64,000 nt of DNA from assembly GCF_020520425.1 (NCBI RefSeq), contig NC_079492.1, positions 116,967,157-117,031,156 of the forward strand. The letters run 5' to 3'. Position numbers and translations under genes: made by a program. Of the stretch, positions 1 to 13,344 are shown piece by piece. The notes under the pieces are model-generated. The model was not told where the DNA came from. It saw only the letters and a list, made by a program, of their open reading frames with translations, and did no database searches. Source of the stretch: Spinacia oleracea (Eukaryota > Streptophyta > Magnoliopsida > Caryophyllales > Amaranthaceae). Position 1 is the stretch's first letter, and each line of letters starts with the position of its first letter.

Positions 1-692
1 TAAGGGGTGGGTGGGTTTTTAAATAAACGGGTGGGGTTTTTTAAATGGCACGTGATATGAGTAATTACCGTAATTACCTCTCCCAGCCGGTCATTTTTAG
101 AATGGGACCACGCAAAGTTAACACTCCATATAGTTGGGACCTGCCAATAATAATCCATAGTTGGGCCCTTTTAAAGATGAACGTCTATAGTTGGGACTGC
201 CTTTGTCAATTATTCCTATATATAATCAAAAACTTTACCCAGATGAAGGAACTGAAAAAAGGCACAAATTGCATTACATATTTTGGAGGGAAAGAAATAT
301 TTTTGAAGAACACAAACACAATAAAAATGGGAAAATGCAAAATAAAAGAAAAAGTGGTCCACCTAAACAATGTATTAATGCAAAAGTGCCCAAAAAACTG
401 TCTCAATAAATGATTTAATTAACTCAAATTAAATACTCCAAGAACAACAAACAACCCCCAAACTTCTTCTTCATCATCATCTCTCATTTTCTCTCTCCTC
501 TCTGCTTGTTCAACGCCCTTTAATGATTCCCACGTCCTCCATTTTAACCCATTCCTTCAATCCAACTCACCTTTTACATCCCTTTCCAAAATCATATTAA
601 AAAAAAATTGATCTTTGAAAAATTCTGCTTTTTGATTTTTTTTTGAATTTTTCAGAGAATATTTTGGATACCCGTTTGATTAATTGACACAA
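1..692. other. 5' flank and leader of the RopGAP gene
   Basis: No convincing gene lies here. The short open frames between 45 and 413 have no recognisable domain and look like chance. The phrase 'atagttggg' recurs near 130, 161 and 189, suggesting a decayed repeat. From about 460 to 560 the sequence becomes CT-rich, typical of a plant 5' untranslated leader, and runs to the RopGAP ATG at 693. I see no clear TATA box. Confidence 0.5.
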
Positions 693-3600
693 ATGACAGA
701 AGTACTGCATTCTCCATCCCATTTCTCATCATCTCCAGGAAGTACCCCTTCCGATACTTTGTTTTGCAACCAAACACAGCCTTATAGTCAAAACCCTAAT
801 TCGAATTCTGTAGATAGAAGAACAGCTAGTGGGGTTGAATGTGATTGTGATTCAAATTCAAGTTTTGGAGAGAGAAGTGAAAGTTTGAAGAGGAGAGAGA
901 AAGAAAGGGAAGAGCTTTCCTTCCTGGCTCTTCTTGTGGCCTTGTTTAGGAAATCATTGATCAGTTGCACAACTGATAGGGAAGATCATATTTCTTCCGG
1001 TATGGATATTGGTTGGCCTACCAATGTCCGACACGTGGCTCATGTCACATTTGATAGGTTTAATGGTTTCTTAGGTTTGCCTGTTGAGTTTGAACCTGAG
1101 GTTCCTAGAAGAGCTCCTAGTGCAAGGTACATTTGCTATTTTGGTTGAATTTATGCAATTTTGTTGGAATTGATGCATAAATTGATGTGGGTGTTTGTAT
1201 TTGGTGTATTATGTAAGGTAGGATTTTACTAGTGCAAGGTACATTTGCTTTTTAGGTTGATTTTTGGTTTAATTTGTGTGATTTTGTTGGTATTGATGTA
1301 TAATTTGATGTGGGTTTTTGTATTTGGTGTAATATGTGAGGTGGGGTTTTATAATGTTGACCCAAATTTGCTAAATTCAGGGCATAATGTGATGTGGGTG
1401 CCTGCATTTTGTGCATTTGGTACATTTTGTAAAAGTGAGTTTTTGTTGATGGTGGACAATGCGGGAGAAATTGGCATTTCTTCTGTTTCTGATAATTTAA
1501 GGCAGAAAGTTGCAAGTTTTTGGTGTAAGCATGAGCACTAGATGCATCTGGAAACTGGATTTTTGTTGTTTCATGAACAATCCAAAGCAAAATAATGCAA
1601 CTTTGAAGCTAATGAACATTTTATCATAATGGCATTTCCATCTTATGTGGAACAGATGGTTTTCCTTTTAGTGGTACTGACCTTGTTCATTCTGATTGTT
1701 TAATACAAATTGCTATATAATCAACTCTAGAGGACTAGAGGGATCAAATTTCATAGAGGGTCATTGATAATGTTTTAACAGTTTTTGATGTGTATAACAG
1801 CATGGCAGACTACAAATGATGTATCCTTTGAGTTTATGACATACACTACGTACTTTGTCGAGAATCTGTGATAGAAAATAATCATTCACTGTAAAAACTA
1901 TTATTGAAGGATTAGGGATGATTTAGGTTAAAATTTGATTGTCAAATATCTGATTCTTATTTCAGTATACACTCCTCCATCTTTTCTGTGCTTATAGCTT
2001 AATCAGCACTGGGGTAAATTGAAAGCTATGAACTTATGGTCTTAGAAGTCTAGCATATTTGTAGGTTATATCCTAGGGTAAAGGCTCCTTAGATCCATGC
2101 GTTCTTACCAATTGAGAAAAGTAGACATCATCTTAAGAGTGGTTAGTGTAGTAGTTAGATAATCTTCTCCTTGAACATAATACATGCAAGTCATACATAA
2201 AACTTAGTGACTGCTGATTGAAGATTCGCTTTGTCAATCATTAGGGTGAAAGTTTTGGTCCTTCCCTTGGAGAATATTAATTTCTGTACTTCTACTTGGA
2301 TCCGAGTTTCAAGTGTGGACTTCGGTAAATAAAATTCATCTGGATGAGATAACATATGTGATTCCCTGATTTGTTAAGGAGATGTACTCCTTATCTTTAT
2401 GTTGTTTCACGATACTGTTCGTTTAATTCCCCACCGATCCCATTTGACTTTGTCATCCTTGTTTAACAATTTGTTGGCTACTTCGCTCCATTTGACATTG
2501 TCATCCTTGTTTAAGGATTTGTGGGCTACTTCCTTCCCTTTGACATTGTCATCCTTGTTTAAAGATTTGTTAGCTACTCTTCCCTCTAATTTGTTTTTGT
2601 AGGTTATGTTAATTTGTTTAGAGTTAAGAGAAAGGTGCGTTCTATTCACTTGATTTTCACTTATTTTTTCTGAACTTATATTATCTGAATTTGTTAGAAC
2701 CTAAAACTTATTTCAGTTATAAATTATACTTGGGTAACCCTTATTTTTCCTGAACTTAACTAAACTTATCAGAACTTATTTTTCCTGAAATAAGTAGAAA
2801 TAAGGTGAACGGAACAGGGCCTAAGATATAACTCAGTTCCATGCCATTGGTGTTACTGCTGCGTCGTAGTTTTGGCTTCTTCTTATCCTGGACTCCTTTC
2901 CATGTGCAGTACATCTGTTTTTGGTGTTTCCACGGAATCCATGCAGCTCTCATATGACTCTAGAGGCAACTGTGTGCCAACAATACTTATATTGATGCAA
3001 AGGCGTCTTTGTGATCAAGGAGGCTTGCAGGTACATGTTATCTCTAGAATTAGTCCTAATGATTTCATGGGATAAACCCGCAAGTTTTTGTTCATTGGAG
3101 TCTTGGAAATGGAGATTATCCATTGGTGGGTGATCCACTCCTTTCAAATGTGCTTTCTTGTATACGTTTTTGCATTCCGGGGCTAACAGACTTGTAACTC
3201 ATATTTGCAGGAGGAGGGAATCTTTAGAATTACTGCAGATAACAGTCAGGAGGAATTTGTTAGGGACCAATTAAATGGGGGTATTATACCAGATAACATA
3301 GATGTTCATTGTCTAGCTGGCCTTATCAAGGTATGACTATAAGTTTCTTGCATGCATATCTTTTGCAGAAAACTGTTTGGAACTCATTAGATGTTAAAGT
3401 CATAGACCATTGGAGTAACTTGCCGATATTAAAAAAGTGCCCCATAGAGGGCTCACCTGACTTGTGTCATTGTTCGAGTTGACGTAAAATGCTTAGAGAA
3501 GTCTGTAACTCTTACTCTCAAAACAGAAATGTCCAATTATCTTGAACTGCCTCGTTCCCATCAAGCTCTCTTGCTGACTTCATTTCCACTCCGTTTTCTA

Positions 3601-4913
3601 GGCGTGGTTTAGAGAACTCCCAACTGGGGTTTTGGATCCCTTGGAACCTGATGATGTGATGCAGTGCCAGGCTGAAGAAGATTGTGTTGAGCTTGTGAGG
3701 CTGCTTCCTCCAACTGAGAGTTCTCTGCTTGATTGGGCCATCAACTTGATGGCTGATGTTGTTCAAGAAGAACAGTACAATAAGATGAATGCTCACAACA
3801 TTGCTATGGTGTTTGCTCCAAATATGACACAGGTAGTTTAATTGCTACCTGCTCCTTTAGCCTTAAATTAGTAGTAAGATTTCTTGATCTTGATGCTCAT
3901 TTTCTCAGAAAAACAGAGTTTTGCTGCCATTTCTGACTCTGACATTTAAATTCTAAATTGCTTTTTATAATTTTTGGTTTAATTGAGGCACTTTGATATG
4001 CTTATATTCTGGAACACACTCAAGTCAATAATTCTTCAGGCCTAACATTCAGAGACCATCAGGTGTTTTAACGATCAGCAATAGTTTCTGGTAGTATAGA
4101 TGTATAGAAATGAACAATGTACATAACGACCTTGGTGAATGAAAATGTGAAGTACTTGATATACATGCCTTTAAACCACTTGAAAATTTTATGGCTAAGG
4201 TCATCTGTTTCACTGCATGTATTGGAAATTTTCCTTTTTGTTGTGGAAGCTTTTAGGGAGTCAAATGGCGTTTCATTAATGAACGGCTTGTGTCTGAGAG
4301 CCATGTTTGGGGCTTGGGTTAGTAGACTTCAAAATGTCTTTACATCTCATTATTTTCTTAATTTTTCTACATTATTACATGAGTTCCTTCCTTTTATATG
4401 TAGATGGCAGATCCTTTGACTGCATTGATGTACGCTGTCCAAGTGATGAACTTCCTGAAAACCCTTATTACAAAAAAACTGCAAGACAGAGAAGATGCAG
4501 GAATGGACCCTCCTTTTGCTTCCTGTGCAGGACCTTCTGACGGGAGCGGACATCAAAGCCCGTCAGAGCCTTGTTTGGGAGATTATCTTGGTGAAGAGTC
4601 TGAGGGATCAGAGGCCGAACACTATTCATCTGATGATGAACCCGTTTTTGATAGTCCCCATGATACTAAGCAGTCTGAAGATGGAGATGAGTCTGATGAT
4701 TCTCCGTTTCATTGGCAGTCTTTTAAGGGATTACAAGCGAGTCTAAAGATCCGTACAGGACCTCTGTTTCAATCAAATACCTCCATTGTCAGGAAGGACC
4801 CCGTGAGTTTAAACGGACGGCCACCTGTGCGACCAATAGTAGAGAAACCGAAGACTATGAGCAACCTGAGTTGTGTGAGTTCAAGGATAGAGCGTATTGA
4901 AGCATGGCGGTAA
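693..4913 (+). CDS. CRIB-domain Rho/ROP GTPase-activating protein (RopGAP), 5 exons
   Basis: Exons 693-1126, 2910-3030, 3211-3330, 3602-3832 and 4404-4913 join in frame with GT-AG borders to give 471 residues, normal for plant RopGAPs. The ATG at 693 is chosen because the frame upstream has only non-ATG codons. Residues from about 104 carry the CRIB motif (I-G-W-P-T-N-V-R-H-V-A-H-V-T-F) that binds active ROP. Residues about 150-330 form the RhoGAP domain, with the arginine finger in G-I-F-R-I (Arg191), then K-A-W-F-R-E-L-P and N-I-A-M-V-F-A-P-N-M. The C-terminal tail is Ser/Asp/Glu-rich and ends S-R-I-E-R-I-E-A-W-R. By family knowledge the protein speeds GTP hydrolysis on ROP GTPases at the plasma membrane or cytoplasm, in polar growth and low-oxygen signalling. 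Intron 1 (1127-2909) holds a 48-bp tandem repeat and a Tourist-like MITE. Which of the several plant paralogues it matches is not decided. Confidence 0.95.
2441..2585. repeat. 48-bp tandem repeat, three copies, in RopGAP intron 1
   Basis: A unit containing 'ttgac(a/t)ttgtcatccttg' starts near 2444, 2492 and 2540, a period of 48 bp with few differences. It lies wholly in intron 1. The open frames it creates on both strands are by-products of the repeat. Confidence 0.8.
2628..2821. mobile_element. Tourist-like (PIF/Harbinger) MITE in RopGAP intron 1
   Basis: The left end carries 'ggtgcgttctattcac' and the right end 'ggtgaacggaacagggcc', an imperfect inverted repeat. Both sides are flanked by TAA (2625-2627 and 2822-2824). 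The interior has iterated 'ctgaacttat' words also found in the larger element at 30587-32031, so the two belong to one family. Confidence 0.6.
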
Positions 4914-5350
4914 TAACAGCGGGCTGCTTAGACTGCTTGTCTAAGCATCATTTGGCCTTTGATTCAAAATTGTACTCGTAAATCCTAGTGCACATGCATG
5001 TTATGGACAAGGTATTGAGACAAAACTCAAGACTCTTAATTGCTTTCAATTTCTTTTACCTTTCTCTATTTTTTCACCCAGTTTCGTTGTTGGGTGTTTT
5101 GGCTTGTTTTCTGATATCTTGTGACATAAGCATGGATAATTAACAGAACTCTCTGGTGTCCGTAGACTAGTGCTAGTCACTGTACTGTATCCGTAAGAGA
5201 AATGGCAGTTTGTATATCTGATTATTGGACTAGTAGTTTCTCTCTTCATCTCTTTCTCACCCTCCATCCTTTTCATGTTTTTTTTTTTTTTTTTGACATA
5301 GGCTTAACTTACGTAAAACAAAGTGTTTACAAATTACAGCCTAAAACTCC
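4914..5350. other. RopGAP 3' untranslated region and downstream spacer
   Basis: The sequence after the stop has no open frame of note and probably includes the 3' UTR. A T-run at 5278-5294 lies just before the MITE. No poly(A) signal is distinctive enough to place the mRNA end. Confidence 0.4.
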
Positions 5351-5668
5351 TTAGAGCATCTGCAATGGTTGTAGCTAGGGACTAGCTTGAAATTTATAAA
5401 AGTTTCAAGCTAATAGCTAGACCATTGGAGTGAAGATAATAAATTAGCTTGGCCAAGCAAATTAGCTTAAACAAGCTAATTTGCTTGACAACTAGCTCCC
5501 AAATTTTCCAAATAAATAATTGACAAGTGGAACAAGTATGACCAATTTAAATAACAAGCTATTTGCTAGCCATTAGAGCATAAATTAGCTAGACAATAAA
5601 ATAGCTTAAAATCTTATGTGGCATAACAAGCTAATTGTCAAACTAGCTTGCCATTAGAGATGCTCTAA
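5351..5668. mobile_element. Tourist-type MITE with GAGCATC inverted repeats
   Basis: The ends 'ttagagcatctgcaatgg' and 'ccattagagatgctctaa' are inverted repeats. The interior is made of repeated 'agctaatttgctt' and 'aagctaatt' words that fold back on each other. There is no coding capacity. TTA/TAA at the ends and the GAGCATC terminus match the pair at 63054-63795, so this is one of three related elements in the window. Confidence 0.7.
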
Positions 5669-7193
5669 GCTTTGGGGCCAAAGAAGACCCATATACATTC
5701 TTTTTTTTTCTTTTTTTTAACATAGGACCCATATACAGTCAAAGCTTCTTTATATCCTTTTCATAATTCAGCAGTGAAGAATTACTGTATTTTCGTAAGA
5801 ATTTGAATCATTTGTCTAATATGGGTCTCTCGACAATAATTTTAAAAAAAAATACTTGTAATAAATAATACTCCGTAGTAATTATTAAAAGAACAAAATG
5901 ACCCTTGTTACCCTTTATGATGACTAAATTCATAAATACAAATCTAGAATGTAAACATCAATTTTACCATTCTAAAAGTGACTAGAATCGTACTCTGTAC
6001 TCTGTATACAAATAGTCAAACAGAGTCATAAAATATCGGAGCACTTTTAAATTTCAAATAATTGTGAAAGTAAATCAAAGGAGATTTTTTCTATTGAAAT
6101 TCCTCCCATAGTCGTATTTGTTTATTTTATTTTAATACAAAGTACTTACATTTTATCAAAATATGAAAAATAATTAGGTAAAAGATTTGTCACGCTTTCA
6201 GTAGTGGTTAACATCACAATTTTTTTCTGTTTGAATATCTTAGTTTGTCAATAAAGACGATGAATAGCCAGTGATTTCCTCTCCAAAAAGGAAAAACACT
6301 TGTTAGGGATTTTGGTGGGGGATATTAATTCTCACGTTGACGAAAATCATAATCAAACGAGATAAAAAGGCAAAGATATGGAACCTCCCTTTTTTATTCC
6401 TTAGGGGAGTGACTTTCTTTCATACCCAAAGGACAAATGATCTATGCTGAGATTTGGATTTTCTAAGACCATCTATCTTACATCCGGATACACATAAAGT
6501 TATGTGTATTTAATTAAATGAGATTATGAGAGGGAAAAAAATTCTTAAGCGCACCATGAGATACACGTGATGTAAGATATGTTGTGTATTTGTGTAGGAC
6601 AAAAAAATCATATCAAAGTTCGTGATAATTGATTTATTTCAGCATGTATGAAAATTGAAGTTAGCATTTCTCGTTTAAGGAAAAAAAAATAGTTGAGGAG
6701 AAAATAATAAGATGCACCAAATATAGAGTTAAGTGTAACAAAAAAGAAATTACTAGATGATGGAATTCATGGCATTGGTCCGAGGCTTGGAGTTGGCGAG
6801 GGACTTGTAAATCGAAAAGTTGTTAAGCCTGATAACATATCATGTGTTCAAACCAGAGCTGTCAAAATATGTCACCAGGTTGAATTAGCTCGCTAACCAA
6901 GACGTGCATTAAGAGAATTTTGACTCAAATTTTAGAAAGTATCCCTTTAAAGTTTGAGTGGCATTTTAAATGAGGATTTCAATAATGGTGGCCTTTTCAT
7001 GTCTAATTCTTGTGTGTTTTTGTTTTTGTTAATTCTTGTTTTTTCTCTTATAATTGGAATGTTTTCCTCGTTTGAATAATTTTTTTTTTAAAAGAAAAAC
7101 AAAGGTGGTTAAATAAGACTAGGAGAGAAAATTTTGTACTATGTAGAAAATAGAAAATGCTTACTCACATTTATCGGATAGACGTCTGATGAA
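5669..7193. other. AT-rich spacer, no gene seen
   Basis: No exon-like coding stretch, RNA gene or complete transposon was recognised. Several TACTCCGTA-like words (for example near 5872) are the kind of short MITE remnants common in Caryophyllales. Confidence 0.4.
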
Positions 7194-7437
7194 TACTTCC
7201 TCTATTTTTAACTTGCATTATTTGCGATTTACACAAATATTAAGAAAAATTGTAAATGTTAAAATTGTCCATATAAAATGTTAGGTAACAATGGTAAATA
7301 TGAAATGCGATTAAGGCTAAAGTGGATAGGGTGAATACATTAAAAAGCATGTAAACATACCATAAAAGAAGTGGTACTACTAATATGGATCTATCATAAA
7401 TGGACAACGGTGTAAGTAAAGAAAAACGGAGGAAGTA
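7194..7437. mobile_element. Stowaway-type MITE (Tc1/mariner)
   Basis: The left end 'tacttcctctattttt' and the right end 'aaaaacggaggaagta' form a terminal inverted repeat bordered by TA, as in plant Stowaway elements. It is about 244 bp, AT-rich and non-coding. Confidence 0.75.
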
Positions 7438-8155
7438 TTTATTTTATTTTTTCAAGGGAACGAACATAAAATTAGCATTTGATTCATTTTCTCTACGAAG
7501 TATAAAAAGAGTTGTTTCCTACGGAGTATAATGTTTAAATGAATTCTTTTTATTTATTAAAAGAACATTAACACAATGAGAAACTTTAAGAAAAAGGGTA
7601 AATATTGAGACAGTTAAAACATTGGTTTTTCAAAGAAACTATATTATATAGATATATTTGACCTTATGATTAATAGTTGTCATCCCTATTATGGAGTACT
7701 ACGTAGTATGGATGATGATAACAACGAATTGATTTATATAATTAATTGAGTAGAGTACAACATCAATTAATGTGAGTTGTATCAAATTAGTTACAATATG
7801 ATATCAAACATTGAATGATTATAGCTTCATGGGTTCAAAACTAAAAATGAATATGTAGTAAGAAATACATTATATAGTATGTCGGCTGTGAACATAGTTA
7901 AGTTATTGCAGATATAGCTACATCGCCTTGAGAAAAAACTCCATACGTATATGTGTGAAAATATCATTGCCTTTGAATTTAAAAATAATATAGACAAATT
8001 GAGAATCTAGACTTGACATCACATGACCCAAATCATGCAAATCACATCAATTTTCTATGGAGGTGAAAACAAATGGCTTAAATTAATTGGGAGGAAAAAA
8101 AACCCTCCTTTCTTTATTCTCTCCCTTTTGGCCCCCTTTTTCTACTAACTTCACC

Positions 8156-8163
8156 TATAAATA
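8156..8163 (+). promoter_or_regulatory. TATA box of the FAF-type gene
   Basis: A perfect TATAAATA lies about 680 bp before the FAF ATG, after a pyrimidine-rich stretch. Transcription would start near 8190 and give a long 5' leader of about 650 nt. A later start nearer the ATG cannot be excluded. Confidence 0.5.
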
Positions 8164-8843
8164 GTGAGCTCATGCAACTACCTAAAGGGTAAATAAGTTT
8201 ATTTGATACAATCACATAAATCCCCCATTCTCTTCCCCTTCTCCCGAGTTCCAACCCAACGCCCAACACAAGGGTCGTTTTTGCACAAACCTTCCCTCGT
8301 ATAAATTTTCAACAAATTCAACGACAATACTTGAAAAAATGACCTGAATGTGCAAAAAATTTCCCCAAAATTTAAAACTCAAACAAAATTTTCAAAAACT
8401 CAAAACAATAAATTTCATCGCTAAATAACGATATTTAGCAACATTTTGGTGACATTGTCTCATATAAGTGTTTCTCCACCGCCTCCCCTGTAGAACACAC
8501 AACAAAGTCCAACCTTGCAACCCAACAATTCTTTTGCATTTGTGATATTTCCTATCCCCAAAAACCCAAATAAAAAAATAATAAAAGAATAAATTATTGC
8601 CTTGTTATCAGCTCACCGGCTTCTTTAAGTTTGAACAGATCAACTCCTCCCCATATAACATCTTCACATCTATCCCGTGAGACGTGATCTTCTCTTCTAC
8701 TTCCCTCCTTTGACACCTTACAATTTCCTCCATCTTTAATCCTATTTTTTTTTTTAAAAAAAATAAAAAAGAAAACTCGAAAATAGGACATCTCTCAAAT
8801 TTATAGCCATAAAAAAATATATAGAGTTTCCACAAAAATAGCA

Positions 8844-9782
8844 ATGGCAACCTGTGGAAGCTTAAGACACATCTTTGAGAACACAATTGTACCAGAAAAC
8901 AACCACTCCTCTTCCTCTACCTCTACCTCTTCCTTGATAGACTCTCTCTCTCCTTGGAATCATATCAAAACTATCAAACCACATCCTGATCACTCTTTCA
9001 CTGAGATTTTCGGCGAGCTTCATTTCAAAGAAACCCATCCCAACCCCACATCGTCATCACTGTCGTCGTTTTTCCCACCACCGTCGTTGTCCTCATCATC
9101 ATCAGTACCAGCAGCATTTCCTATTGACTTAGTTAATTCAGGTAGTTCTGTTATAGACAAACAGCAGGATGAGAAGAGTTATTCGTCTAATGATGGGTAT
9201 TCGCGAGCACCATACCATCGGAAGAGCGAAAGTTTCTCGTCTCTGAACTCTGACAGCCTGCAGTTGTGCACTGAAGGGCTCGGTTCTGAGAGCTTGGGTG
9301 ATGTGGAAGATTTGTTAATGGAGGTTCAGAACACAAAGAGTCATGATGATGAAAAAGTGCTTGTCAGAAGACATTCAAGTGATTGTTACTGCAGGAAGAT
9401 GAGAGTTAACGAAAAGACCATGTTCCCTCCGCCTATACCTTACATTGGACAGGCAGGAAAACCCTCTGTTTCTTTTCAGTCTTACAGACAAGATGGGAGA
9501 TTTGTGTTGAAGGAGGTTAGGATACCCACACATGAGTGTCTTCAAGCTAGTAGGGAAGATGGACGGCTTCGTTTAAGCATTGTCCAACCAGGCAATGATG
9601 AAGAAGAAGAAGAAGAAGAAGAAGAAGATGATGAAGATGATGATGACATCGCTGCTGATGACGATGATATTGTTGTTGAGGGTGATGATGGCGGAGAAGG
9701 AGAGATGGATGATATTGAAAGGATAGAAGATGGTGTAGAAGAAGAGACACAGATAAGAGATGGTGTTAAAGGAGGAAGATGA
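8844..9782 (+). CDS. FANTASTIC FOUR (FAF)-type protein
   Basis: Single exon, 312 residues. After a Ser-rich N-terminal half comes S-E-S-L-G-D-V-E-D-L and then the FAF domain at about residues 193-248: F-P-P-P-I-P, D-G-R-F-V-L-K-E, and E-D-G-R-L-R-L-S-I-V. The C-terminus is a long Glu/Asp run coded by GAA/GAT repeats, as in other FAF proteins. By family knowledge, FAF proteins are plant-specific, limit shoot meristem size and interact genetically with WUSCHEL and CLAVATA3; biochemical activity is unknown. The ATG at 8844 starts a typical M-A-T-C-G-S-L opening. FAF genes are normally intronless, as here. The GAA/GAT tract could vary in length between accessions. Confidence 0.9.
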   Translation: MATCGSLRHIFENTIVPENNHSSSSTSTSSLIDSLSPWNHIKTIKPHPDHSFTEIFGELHFKETHPNPTSSSLSSFFPPPSLSSSSSVPAAFPIDLVNSGSSVIDKQQDEKSYSSNDGYSRAPYHRKSESFSSLNSDSLQLCTEGLGSESLGDVEDLLMEVQNTKSHDDEKVLVRRHSSDCYCRKMRVNEKTMFPPPIPYIGQAGKPSVSFQSYRQDGRFVLKEVRIPTHECLQASREDGRLRLSIVQPGNDEEEEEEEEEDDEDDDDIAADDDDIVVEGDDGGEGEMDDIERIEDGVEEETQIRDGVKGGR

Positions 9783-11982
9783 AGTTATTACAGTTAGGGA
9801 TGATTTTGTGAGAAATTCGTAAGGTCTTGCTTGCAGCCTGCCGGAGTCAATAGGTTTCAAAATTTGTGTTCTTTCCCTCTGTTCAGATTTACTAAACAAG
9901 AGGATAGCAGCAACAATAATTGATCCTCTTCATTAGTACTGTAGTTTTTGTACACTAACCCTTATTACTACAATTCTATAATGCTAACCTAGATGAAACT
10001 GAAAGTATTAAAATAAAGCTGAAAGACAGATGATATTTCAGACACTATTAAATTATGCCAATATTGCCGCTAAATCCCTTAATCCTCATTCGTCATTGAG
10101 TCGCGATAAAAGTATCAGACTCATCAGAAGCATCAATCTGATTCAAGTTTCAGGTTATCACTGCAGGTGAATTAGGAACAATAGTCTCAATTCAGAACCA
10201 GGATTCAACTGACTAGCATCAACAAAGCCTAAATGGTACATTAAGATTTAAGAACAAGACAGCAACATATGTGCACGAATTTGTACATTAAGACTAGTTA
10301 AGTAGTTAGGAATTCATGTACAGTCGCCAAAAGAACAGCAGTACTTTTTTCATTATAAGCATTACAAATTTTCAACCAATAGAGATCAGAAAGTTACTTC
10401 TACTTTCTAAAGTCACATTTATCCTCACTCTTGTGTTTTAAAGAATTTGTGATAAAGCCAATTACATGATACTTCCAAGTGGCATTTGGCACAAAAACTT
10501 TCTCATCTCTGACTCTGCACCTTTCTTAATAATCAATCAGTAATTGACTGAAAGTTTGTGTGCATGTGTACAAATTGACATAATTAAAAAAAAATCACAA
10601 TAATAAAGAAAAAAGAAATTCCGAGTGACAAGAATAGAATCAGTGACACACATGCTGACGATTATATTATATGCATTCCTATAGTAGACAGCTGACAATA
10701 GAAAGTTCATTTTTAAACAAAGGACGATGTAGGTAACATCCTATGTTTTTAGGACTCTCTTCATTATTTGCCATGTAAGTGAAGACTTTTTGTACAGGAT
10801 ACAACAGCGAAGTCCAACAATTGGACACATACTCATGTCGGACATGAGCACCCATATCAAAGTTACACGGGTAATATTTTGACAGAGTCCGACAACAGTT
10901 CACTCAAGGAACAAATACGTCCTGCTCCTCCAATCACAGCTGAAAGGAGGAAAAACAAGGATCTCAGGACTCCAACAAGATGTGTTAGGCAAAGTAGTAT
11001 CAAGGTTCCACGGCTCGAGTCTTGAGAATTGAGATAGGATATGACTCTCATGGCTATTAAAATCACAAGTCCAATCGAATGGGACGGGTGACAGATAGCA
11101 TGAAAACAGTACTTACAATTTGACGAATAATGTACGACGGAGAACATAATTACATAAAATGGAACAGTGGAAACCTTTTTTCTTTATTTTCTGGATAAGA
11201 AAATCTTGTTCTACCTATGAAATCAGAATTTGCAACACTTAGGTAATCCTACAAGCTAAAGAATAACAAACATGGACATAAAGTTACGGTCCGAAAGAAT
11301 TCAAATGCATAAATGATCATCCTAAAAGAGCAAAAGCATCCGATTTTGTAACCACAGGTCGGAGGAGAGTTGATTCCAGACTTCCAGCAAAAGCAGAAAA
11401 TATGTATGTTTAAAGTAAGTGGAATTGGAGGCTGAATTGCCATCACAAAGCGATTTAGCAATAACTAGCAAACAAAAGAAAAAGGTTGACATCACTTGGC
11501 ACCTCAACAATTGAAGCATTGGTAGACCACAATACCACATACTATATCACGTTTCGATTCTTTGTAAAGAAAAGTTTAAAGTGAAATTGATGAGATGCTT
11601 TGAGATATTGCTTTGAATCCTCCCATCTCATTCAACACAAACCCACAAATTTAAAATGTATAAGAAAATCTTTTAGCTAGAGAAATATCGCATCTTTCGT
11701 ATAGGGGTCCAGGATAATCGAAAATTTTGGAGTAATGCAGAGTGTGTGTGTAATGTTTTGCATATATACTCTCTTATCTACAACCTATAGGATGATTATG
11801 GATTACGTCGAATGACATAAGTGGATAAACCACACAAATATAACACTCTCCATCCATACGTAATCGTCACATATCTTAGTTTAGTATGTTCGGAAAGTTA
11901 TCACCTTCCCAAACCATAATAGTTTATTACAAGGATGTCCCTAATTATTAAGTCTGTGGTGCAAACTAATAAAAGATCATAC
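9783..11982. other. Spacer between FAF and the amidase gene, no gene seen
   Basis: Open frames on the minus strand (for example 10679-11147) show no domain, codon bias or splice context and are probably chance. The first 200 bp probably hold the FAF 3' UTR. Confidence 0.4.
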
Positions 11983-12148
11983 CAATGATCTGTTGGTTAA
12001 GTGGTGATTGGGGCTGAACTTGGTAGAGATGACTGCATGTTCAATCCCCCACAACAGCAATTGAGAGGGGATTGGAACATATCCATCCAAAACTCGTTCC
12101 GAATCTGGATTAACCCTAAGGTGAACTAGGTGGTAACACTAAAAAAAA
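11983..12148 (+). mobile_element. tRNA-derived SINE, older copy
   Basis: This copy is recognisably the same family as the SINE at 45267-45431: 'ctgttggttaagtggtg' (A box), 'tgttcaatcccc' (B box), then 'ggattaaccctaaggtgaac' and an A-rich end. It differs from that copy at many positions. No target duplication could be seen, which fits greater age. Confidence 0.75.
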
Positions 12149-13344
12149 TGAACTTAATTACGAAGGGTTGGGATATAATGACGGGAGTCAAAAATTCTAA
12201 TTGTAAAACTATCTAAGTCTTCTTTTAGACTCGTGAACATGAAGGAATACCTAGGCCCTAGGGGAACTATCCGCTCAGGGAGGAGGCATGTTTCTATTTT
12301 GACATGAAGCCATGAAGGAAGACCTACGGGAAGTCGGGAACTATCCTAGTTTAACAGGATCTTACTACCTTTTAGAAAAGCAAGGTTGTAAATACAGAGT
12401 AACTACATATAGAAATATGACACTTGAGAGTAGAGAGTCACAAGACTAGAGTCCAGAGTGACTCTTTCTAGTTTATAAATGATTTCTTATGTTAGAGTAA
12501 CTTTCGAGCATGTTTGGTATAGTGTTTTTAATTGAATCAATTAACTATTTTTATTACTTCATGTTTGTTATAAGAAGTGGCTAACACAATCCTTTCCTAA
12601 GGGTAGCCACTACCATCATTTGTTACATCTCCCAACTCTATGGTAACAAAATTGGTCCCCTCATCAAACAACTTATAATGGTAATAGTTAACAATACCCT
12701 TTCCCTTCTTATTTATTTATTTTCTTTCCATTTCTTTTCCTAAATTTATACCAAACATTTCTGTAGGAGAACTGAGACGTCCTCTTCCGGTACTTGCTCC
12801 TTAAAAGTTTATACCACATAATGACATTATTGCGTGACAAAGTTTCAATCATCACCGTTAACCCGCACCTCTAAGTGATCGGGTCAGAGCTTGACATGCT
12901 CAGCAATAATGTTAACAAAATGAAGCTAAAATAAACAAACAGAAACATGTAGCAGTATCAATCATCTCGGGAATTGTGCATAGAATAAGTCGGTCAGATA
13001 TCTAAATTCAGCAGTCACAGCAGAATTGAGCAATTCTAGACAGCCCATTGGGACTCACTCCAAAATAATTGGGCCAATTGAAAAATAATTAAACACTTGA
13101 CGTAAAAAAAGCACAGAACAGATATTAAATGAATGGAATAGCAAATCATGAATTTCAATCAAATATTTGAAAGTGCATCAACATGAGGAAACCCCTGAAA
13201 GTATCATCTATAAGTTTATCCATGACGTCACTTACGGATCGTTTAAAAATTTGTTAATACTACCCGCCTATTGTAAGTCGGCATAAGGGATTTATTCATT
13301 TTTTAGAAGGAAACTTATTTTATTATATAAAAAAAGAAGGAAAT
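12149..13344. other. Spacer downstream of the amidase gene, with one possible MITE
   Basis: No coding exon was found. A 12-bp inverted repeat, 'atgtttggtata' at 12510 and its complement ending at 12758, may bound a 249-bp MITE. No target duplication was recognised, so that call is weak. Confidence 0.35.

Noticed and set aside
9547-9899. Minus-strand frames opposite the FAF gene
   Set aside because: They are shadows of the GAA/GAT acidic tract of FAF on the other strand.
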